From contig DQVB01000048.1 of NCBI GenBank assembly GCA_015661985.1, forward strand, positions 1-9,539: a DNA stretch of 9,539 bases, written 5' to 3'. The notes beneath the pieces were generated by a model. The model searched no databases and had not been told where the DNA came from. It was given only the letters and a program-made list of their open reading frames with translations. Source of the DNA: Planctomycetota bacterium. Lineage in GTDB: Bacteria > Planctomycetota > Planctomycetia > Pirellulales > Thermoguttaceae. Below are positions 5,606-9,539 of the stretch, piece by piece (within the stretch, counting starts at the first letter, position 1; the number at the start of each line of letters is the position of its first letter). The translations under genes were made by a program, and so were the position numbers.

Positions 5606-6928
5606 CTAGCGCTCTTGCATCTGGGGCTGGCCGCGCACCCGGAGTCGCACGCTGCCTGCGCGCACACACGACAGTTTTCCGATGGCCTCCATGGCTTCGT
5701 CCATGGCCCCCTCGGGCGCCCGGTGCGTCATGATCACCAGGGGTACCACGCCCTGGCCTTCCTCCTCGGCCTCCTGCTGGATGACCGAAGCGATGGAGAT
5801 CCGGTGGCGGCCCAGGATACCGGCGATTTCGGCCAGCACGCCGGGGCGGTCCTCCACGGGGAAACGCAAGTAGAAGCGGCCGGGGATCTTGGCCGGATCG
5901 CGTACGGTCACCGGCGCTTCGCGCGCCTCGGACCACAGGTCCAGGGTCTGGAACGTGATCCGAGCCCGGCCCACCACCGTGTCGATCAGGTCGGCCACCA
6001 CGGCTGAGGCGGTAGGCATCTGGCCGGCTCCCAACCCGTGGAAGAAAACCCGTCCCACCGCGTCGCCGACCACGGAGATGGCGTTGAAGGCCCCACGCAC
6101 TTCGGCCAACGGCCGGCCCTGGCGAACCAACGTGGGCGACACATACAGTTCCAGTCCCTCCGGAACGAGCTCGGCGACGGCCAGCAGCTTGATGCGATAA
6201 CCCAACTGGGCCGCATAGCGCAGGTCGGCCAGCTGGACCGTGTCGATGCCTACGCGGGGGATCTGCTTCCAGTCGACCCGGGCCCCGAAGGCCAAGTGGG
6301 CCAGGATGGCCAGCTTCTGCGCCGCGTCGGTGCCGTCGACGTCCATCGTCGGATCCGCTTCGGCATAGCCCAACCGCTGGGCCTCACGCACCGCCGTGGC
6401 GTAGTCGCGCCCCTGCTCCTCCATCTGCGTAAGGATGTAATTGCTCGTGCCGTTCAGGATCGCGTGGATCGACTCGATCCGGTTGGCAGTCAAGCATTCA
6501 CCGATGGCCGCAATGATCGGCACTCCCCCGGCCACCGACGCCTCGAAGGAGATCGACCGGCCCAGCTCCCTGGCTCGATCGAACAACTCCGGACCGTGCT
6601 CGGCCAACAGGGCCTTGTTGGCCGTAATCACGTCCTTGCCGCTGTCCAACAGCCGCAACATGATCGAGCGGGCCGGCTCCAAACCGCCGATGAGCTGCAC
6701 CACGGCCACGATCTCCGGGTCGTCGGTCACCCGAGACAGATCGTCGGTCAGTAGCCCCTCCGGCAGCGTCACATTGCGAGAACGCCCCAAGTCGGGATCC
6801 ACGACACAAGCCAGTTCGATCCGCCTGCCCGCGTGCCGGGCAATGCGGTCGGCGCTTTCCAATAACAGCCGGGCAACCCCCGAGCCAATGGTCCCAAACC
6901 CGACGATGGCTACCTTGGCACTCTGCAT
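5606..6928 (-). CDS. hom: Homoserine dehydrogenase with C-terminal ACT domain
   Basis: This enzyme reduces aspartate semialdehyde to homoserine with NAD(P)H, the branch step toward threonine and methionine. The 440-residue product has the Rossmann loop GFGTIGSG (10-17), TANKALL with Lys105, the substrate-site stretch LNGTSNYILTQM (158-169) and the catalytic segment GYAEADPTMDVDGTDAAQK (187-205, with Glu190, Asp201 and Lys205). The ACT domain (about 349-430) begins PGRFYLRFPVEDRPGVLAEIAGILG and suggests feedback inhibition, most likely by threonine. The length matches the single-function bacterial form without a fused aspartokinase. ATG at 6928 gives a standard N-terminus. A TTG four codons upstream (6940) has GGAGG four bases before it and may be the real start. 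The gene leads a minus-strand run with the kinase-like gene eight bases downstream. Confidence 0.97.
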   Translation of the reverse strand: MQSAKVAIVGFGTIGSGVARLLLESADRIARHAGRRIELACVVDPDLGRSRNVTLPEGLLTDDLSRVTDDPEIVAVVQLIGGLEPARSIMLRLLDSGKDVITANKALLAEHGPELFDRARELGRSISFEASVAGGVPIIAAIGECLTANRIESIHAILNGTSNYILTQMEEQGRDYATAVREAQRLGYAEADPTMDVDGTDAAQKLAILAHLAFGARVDWKQIPRVGIDTVQLADLRYAAQLGYRIKLLAVAELVPEGLELYVSPTLVRQGRPLAEVRGAFNAISVVGDAVGRVFFHGLGAGQMPTASAVVADLIDTVVGRARITFQTLDLWSEAREAPVTVRDPAKIPGRFYLRFPVEDRPGVLAEIAGILGRHRISIASVIQQEAEEEGQGVVPLVIMTHRAPEGAMDEAMEAIGKLSCVRAGSVRLRVRGQPQMQER

Positions 6929-7088
6929 GGTGAGCTTCAAACGGCCTCCAGCGGCAAACAGACGACACGTGGCCCGTCTGGCGGGACGCGGCTTCGGGGT
7001 CGATCCAAATCGAGGGCCGGCCTTCGGCGCGCCGTGCCCCCTGTCACAGACAAAGGGGCTCGCCTCTTGGAGCCGGGCACAAGCTGGT

Positions 7089-7118
7089 ATGGTAGGCCAC
7101 TTGCCGGAATGCGGTCAA
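7089..7118 (-). promoter_or_regulatory. Candidate promoter for hom and the genes behind it
   Basis: On the minus strand TTGACC (7118-7113) and TACCAT (7094-7089) are 18 bases apart. The -35 match is strong and the -10 match moderate. The transcript would have a leader of about 150 bases before hom. Confidence 0.4.
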
Positions 7119-7205
7119 GCGGCCCAGGGCCAGGGCGGCCGGCACGATGGCTGCGCCGGACGGCGGCCGCTCGACCCGGCAGACGAAGCTACCGGCTGGG
7201 ACCGC

Positions 7206-7233
7206 TTGAACCGCTCGGTCGAGACGCGATACT
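7206..7233 (+). promoter_or_regulatory. Candidate promoter for the M42 peptidase
   Basis: TTGAAC (7206-7211) and GATACT (7228-7233) are separated by 16 bases, each matching four of six consensus positions. The leader would be about 190 bases and would include the hairpin at 7253-7273 and the 9-base repeats. Confidence 0.4.
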
Positions 7234-7252
7234 AGTGGGACTTGCCGTGTCG

Positions 7253-7273
7253 GCTGCCCAGGCCGCGGGCAGC
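7253..7273 (+). promoter_or_regulatory. Hairpin in the M42 peptidase leader
   Basis: GCTGCCC (7253-7259) and GGGCAGC (7267-7273) form a perfect seven-pair stem with a seven-base loop shortly downstream of the candidate promoter. No U-run follows. Its role is unknown and it may be chance in GC-rich DNA. Confidence 0.3.
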
Positions 7274-7300
7274 GGGAGAACGTCCACTGCCGTTGAACCC

Positions 7301-7327
7301 GGCTGATCCGACTGATCGGACCGATCC
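7301..7327 (+). repeat. Three imperfect tandem 9-base units
   Basis: GGCTGATCC, GACTGATCG and GACCGATCC lie head to tail, each built on a GATC core at the same phase. They lie about 100 bases ahead of the M42 start. Within them TCCGA-CTGA-TCGGA forms a small hairpin. Confidence 0.45.
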
Positions 7328-7427
7328 GCCCCGTGAGCCCGATTCTGCCCAGGTTGCGCCCGGCGAAGAAAGGCCCGCTGCAGCCGCGCAGGCCGTTGCC
7401 GGATGCCCAATCCACAGAGGACAAGCG

Positions 7428-8486
7428 ATGGAACCGGACGCCCAGGCCTTTTTGGAACGGATCTTGGAGACCCCCAGTCCATCCGGGTACGAAAGCCCGC
7501 TGCAGGAAATCGTGCGCGTCTACGCCTCGGATTTCGCCGATGAGGTGTCGACCGATGTCCATGGCAACGTGATGGCGGTGAAGAATCCCGACGCGCCTGT
7601 GCGTGTCATGCTGGCAGGCCACTGCGACCAGATCGGCCTGGTGGTCGGCTATGTCGACAACGAAGGGTTCCTGTACATTCAGCAGGTGGGCGGATGGGAA
7701 CCATTGATCCTGGTTGGCCAACGCATGACCGTGTGGACGGCCGACGGACCGGTGCCCGCGGTGATCGGGCGCAAACCGATCCACCTGTTGACCGACGAGG
7801 AGAAGAAGCAGGTGCCCAAGTTGAAAGACTTGTGGCTGGACATCGGGGCCAAGGACAAGGAAGAAGCCGAGTCGATCGTGCGGATCGGGGACCCGGTAAC
7901 CGTCGAGTTGGGTTACCGCGAGCTGCGCAACGGGCTGGCCGTCTCCTCGGCCATGGACGACAAAACGGGGCTGTGGGTGGTGATGGAGGCCCTGCGGCGA
8001 GCGGATCCCGAAAAGCTGGATTGCAGCCTGTACGCCGTGTCCACGGTGCAGGAAGAAGTGGGTCTGCGAGGGGCGCGAACCAGTGCCTTCGGGATCGACC
8101 CGCATGTGGGCGTCGCTGTGGATGTGACCCATGCCACCGATTGTCCGGGGGTGGAGAAAAAGCAGGAGGGCGACATCCGTCTGGGCGGCGGGCCCGTGAT
8201 CTATCGCGGTCCGAACATGAATCCGAAGGTGGTCGAGCAGCTCGTTGCGGCCGCCGATGAGCTGGACATCCCGCACCAGATGGCCGCCAGCGGCCGGCCC
8301 CCGGGGACCGATGCCAACGCCATCCAAATCAGCCGCAGCGGCGTGGCCACCGGATTGGTGAGCATCCCGAACCGCTACATGCACAGCCCCGTCGAAGTGG
8401 TCTCGTTGGAAGACATGGACCGGGCGGCCGATCTGCTGGCCCGATTTGCCGAGTCGCTCCACGGGGAGGCCGATTTCACGCCGTAG
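7428..8486 (+). CDS. M42 family metallopeptidase (glutamyl/deblocking aminopeptidase type)
   Basis: This is a cytoplasmic dinuclear-metal aminopeptidase that trims N-terminal residues from peptides; family members often form large dodecameric shells. The 352-residue length is typical. All catalytic and metal positions are visible: His65 and Asp67 (AGHCDQIGL), the bridging aspartate in MDDKTG (176-181), catalytic Glu209 and metal-binding Glu210 (VQEEVGLRGA), Asp232 (AVDVTHATD) and His319 (RYMHSPVEV). The insert between the two halves of the catalytic domain (about 85-165) corresponds to the family's PDZ-like dimerisation domain. Gln68 replaces the glutamate common after the HxD motif. The ATG at 7428 is supported by AGAGG seven bases upstream; the frame is open further upstream but unlike the family. 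It is the only plus-strand gene here and converges with the VWA gene. Exact substrate preference is unknown. Confidence 0.94.
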   Translation: MEPDAQAFLERILETPSPSGYESPLQEIVRVYASDFADEVSTDVHGNVMAVKNPDAPVRVMLAGHCDQIGLVVGYVDNEGFLYIQQVGGWEPLILVGQRMTVWTADGPVPAVIGRKPIHLLTDEEKKQVPKLKDLWLDIGAKDKEEAESIVRIGDPVTVELGYRELRNGLAVSSAMDDKTGLWVVMEALRRADPEKLDCSLYAVSTVQEEVGLRGARTSAFGIDPHVGVAVDVTHATDCPGVEKKQEGDIRLGGGPVIYRGPNMNPKVVEQLVAAADELDIPHQMAASGRPPGTDANAIQISRSGVATGLVSIPNRYMHSPVEVVSLEDMDRAADLLARFAESLHGEADFTP

Positions 8487-8533
8487 GCGAGCGCTGAGGC
8501 ATGCACAGCGGGTCCTCGGCTGGGCCGCCAAGC
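8487..8533. other. Short gap between convergent genes with a weak hairpin
   Basis: Only 47 bases separate the stop codons of the peptidase and the VWA gene. CGCTG (8492-8496) and CAGCG (8506-8510) could form a five-pair stem able to act in both directions, but no T-run flanks it. A bidirectional terminator is expected here and is not convincingly seen. Confidence 0.25.
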
Positions 8534-9539
8534 TCAATCGCGGCGTGGCGGTGGGACGAAGCGGTACGTCCCTCCGTTCTGATCGGCGATACGCTTGAGC
8601 AACTCTTGGCCACTGCGGCTGAAGAACCCAATCGTGTGCACGGCCACCTTGGGTACCAGCCGTTCGGTGAAGTCCTCGCGCACGCGGTTGTGCTCCTCCA
8701 GGAACTCCTCGGTCCGGTCGCTGAAACGGCCGTCGCTCAGGAGGAAGATCGCATCAGGCCGGAAGGCCAGGGCCAGTTGCAGCGCCTCGTACGGCCCGGC
8801 GCCCGGCTCCAACTGGTATGACTGGAGCCAGCGGATCAGCCGGGCGATGTTCTGCTCGGTGGGCGGCAGCGGGAACGGCGCGGGCTGCGGGGCGCCGAAC
8901 ATGGGGTGACAGTTCTCAGCAAAGAGGATGACGTAGAACCGCTGGTTCTTTGTCAAGCGCCGTACAGCCGAAACCAGTTCGTAAGTACAGGCCTTCCAGC
9001 GATCGCCCTTCATGCTGCGCGAGCCGTCTACCACGAAGACAAATCGCTGCCCTCCGGCTTGAACGCCGAAGAATTGGGCCGAACCGCGGGACTGACCGAT
9101 CGGGTCGAACCCTTGGCCGCTCTTTTCCGCCAAATCGGCCAAGCTCAACACGGACGATTCTCTCGGGGGAATGCCCTCCGACTGGCCCGCCGCCTGCTCG
9201 GTCGCCAAGGGCCCCAAATCAATCGCAGCTGGATTGCTCACCGGCTCCGAAATGGAGGGGATCGCTTGGTCCAGCGGCTCCACCACGGAAAGCTCGGCCG
9301 ACAGCTGCTCCAACTGTTCCACCGGTTCGGCATCGGCCACGGCGGCGGTGACCAGCGTGGGGGGCACCTGGTCGGAGAAGCTCAAGCTGACCAGGGCCAA
9401 GAGGATGGCCAAGGCCAGGTGCACCAAGGCGCTCAAAGCCGGCCCAAAGGCCCGTCGAAGTAGCTTTCGCTTCGGTTCTGCCGCACGGTCAGCCAACTGG
9501 AACTCTTCCACCGGCACGCTCGCCGCTGCCGGGGACGGG
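8534..9539 (-). CDS. Membrane-anchored von Willebrand factor A domain protein (5' end possibly beyond the window)
   Basis: Residue numbers count from a GTG at 9517. A basic stretch (KRKLLRR, 16-22) precedes one membrane helix (about 27-47, PALSALVHLALAILLALVSL), so the N-terminus should be inside and the rest outside the membrane. An acidic, low-complexity linker (about 50-145) leads to a VWA domain (157-325). Its MIDAS motif is DGSRS (Asp164, Ser166, Ser168), with a second aspartate in LLSDGRF (Asp262). The expected MIDAS threonine is missing: the segment reads EPGAGPYEAL rather than the usual GGT type. The domain ends HTIGFFSRSGQELLKRIADQNGGTYRFV. The frame remains open past the GTG to the window edge and the GTG lacks a clear ribosome site, so the true start may lie outside. 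The function is unknown; VWA domains generally bind protein partners through a metal ion. Confidence 0.85.
   Translation of the reverse strand, partial: PSPAAASVPVEEFQLADRAAEPKRKLLRRAFGPALSALVHLALAILLALVSLSFSDQVPPTLVTAAVADAEPVEQLEQLSAELSVVEPLDQAIPSISEPVSNPAAIDLGPLATEQAAGQSEGIPPRESSVLSLADLAEKSGQGFDPIGQSRGSAQFFGVQAGGQRFVFVVDGSRSMKGDRWKACTYELVSAVRRLTKNQRFYVILFAENCHPMFGAPQPAPFPLPPTEQNIARLIRWLQSYQLEPGAGPYEALQLALAFRPDAIFLLSDGRFSDRTEEFLEEHNRVREDFTERLVPKVAVHTIGFFSRSGQELLKRIADQNGGTYRFVPPPRRD

Larger units (their letters stand above)
6929..7427. other. Divergent regulatory region of 499 bases between hom and the M42 peptidase
   Basis: No gene was recognised. The region carries a candidate promoter for each flanking gene (7089-7118 minus, 7206-7233 plus), a short imperfect inverted repeat at 7037-7058 in the hom leader, a perfect 7-pair hairpin at 7253-7273 in the peptidase leader and three imperfect 9-base repeats at 7301-7327. 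The hom leader, about 150 bases long, shows no run of threonine or isoleucine codons, so a classical leader-peptide attenuator is not evident. Confidence 0.6.

Noticed and set aside
2553..5609. A plus-strand open frame of 1018 codons running antisense through the AcnX, aminotransferase and kinase-like genes
   Set aside because: It is rich in His, Arg, Gly and Gln with no recognisable domain, and it lies opposite three well-supported genes. Strong third-position GC bias explains the lack of stops.
6929..7088. A threonine-type attenuator leader peptide before hom
   Set aside because: I found no short frame with runs of Thr or Ile codons and no terminator with a U-run in the leader.
7044..8537. 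A minus-strand open frame of 497 codons opposite the M42 peptidase
   Set aside because: The peptidase has every family motif on the plus strand. The antisense frame shows none and is a product of codon bias.
1..9539. CRISPR arrays, tRNA or rRNA genes, insertion sequences, defence or toxin-antitoxin genes
   Set aside because: Reading both strands gave no spaced repeats, cloverleaf folds, transposase or known defence motifs. The gene content is metabolic and translational.

Overview
The window is GC-rich chromosomal DNA packed with housekeeping genes and most likely comes from a Planctomycetota bacterium, perhaps of the Pirellulales. The best lineage clue is ribosomal protein L28. It carries the internal insertion I associate with planctomycetes (around KYLGGVGTKVTG), two zinc-type CxxC pairs and a lysine-rich tail. 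The membrane-anchored VWA protein and the mix of Shine-Dalgarno-led and non-ATG starts also fit. The lineage is an inference, because no rRNA is present.

Layout, left to right. Positions 1-1607 (minus strand) hold gatC followed by gatA, two subunits of the tRNA-dependent amidotransferase GatCAB; gatA runs off the left edge and gatB is not in the window. Positions 1608-2117 are a non-coding gap with several inverted repeats. rpmB (L28) follows at 2118-2450, behind a good sigma70-like promoter. From 6928 down to 2693 (minus strand) lies a run of four genes: homoserine dehydrogenase (hom), a cofactor-independent phosphoglycerate-mutase-like protein 8 bases after it, a class V alanine/serine-glyoxylate-type aminotransferase, and a stand-alone aconitase-X swivel protein (DUF126). 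A 499-base divergent region (6929-7427) separates this run from an M42 aminopeptidase on the plus strand (7428-8486). The aminopeptidase converges with a membrane-anchored von Willebrand factor A (VWA) protein that reaches the right edge.

Functionally, the central run looks like amino-acid metabolism. Hom makes homoserine and has a C-terminal ACT domain, which suggests feedback control. The protein encoded directly after it belongs to the archaeal-type phosphoglycerate mutase superfamily, and some members of that superfamily that neighbour hom are believed to be homoserine kinases. The aminotransferase probably connects glyoxylate/glycine with serine or alanine. The lone AcnX swivel subunit, with no large subunit nearby, is the most puzzling member.

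I found no CRISPR array, tRNA, rRNA, insertion sequence, phage gene or recognisable defence system. The points most worth following up are the hom/kinase-like pairing, the orphan AcnX small subunit, a strong hairpin between the aminotransferase and AcnX genes that pairs better in the sense RNA than in the antisense, and overlapping inverted repeats just ahead of gatC.
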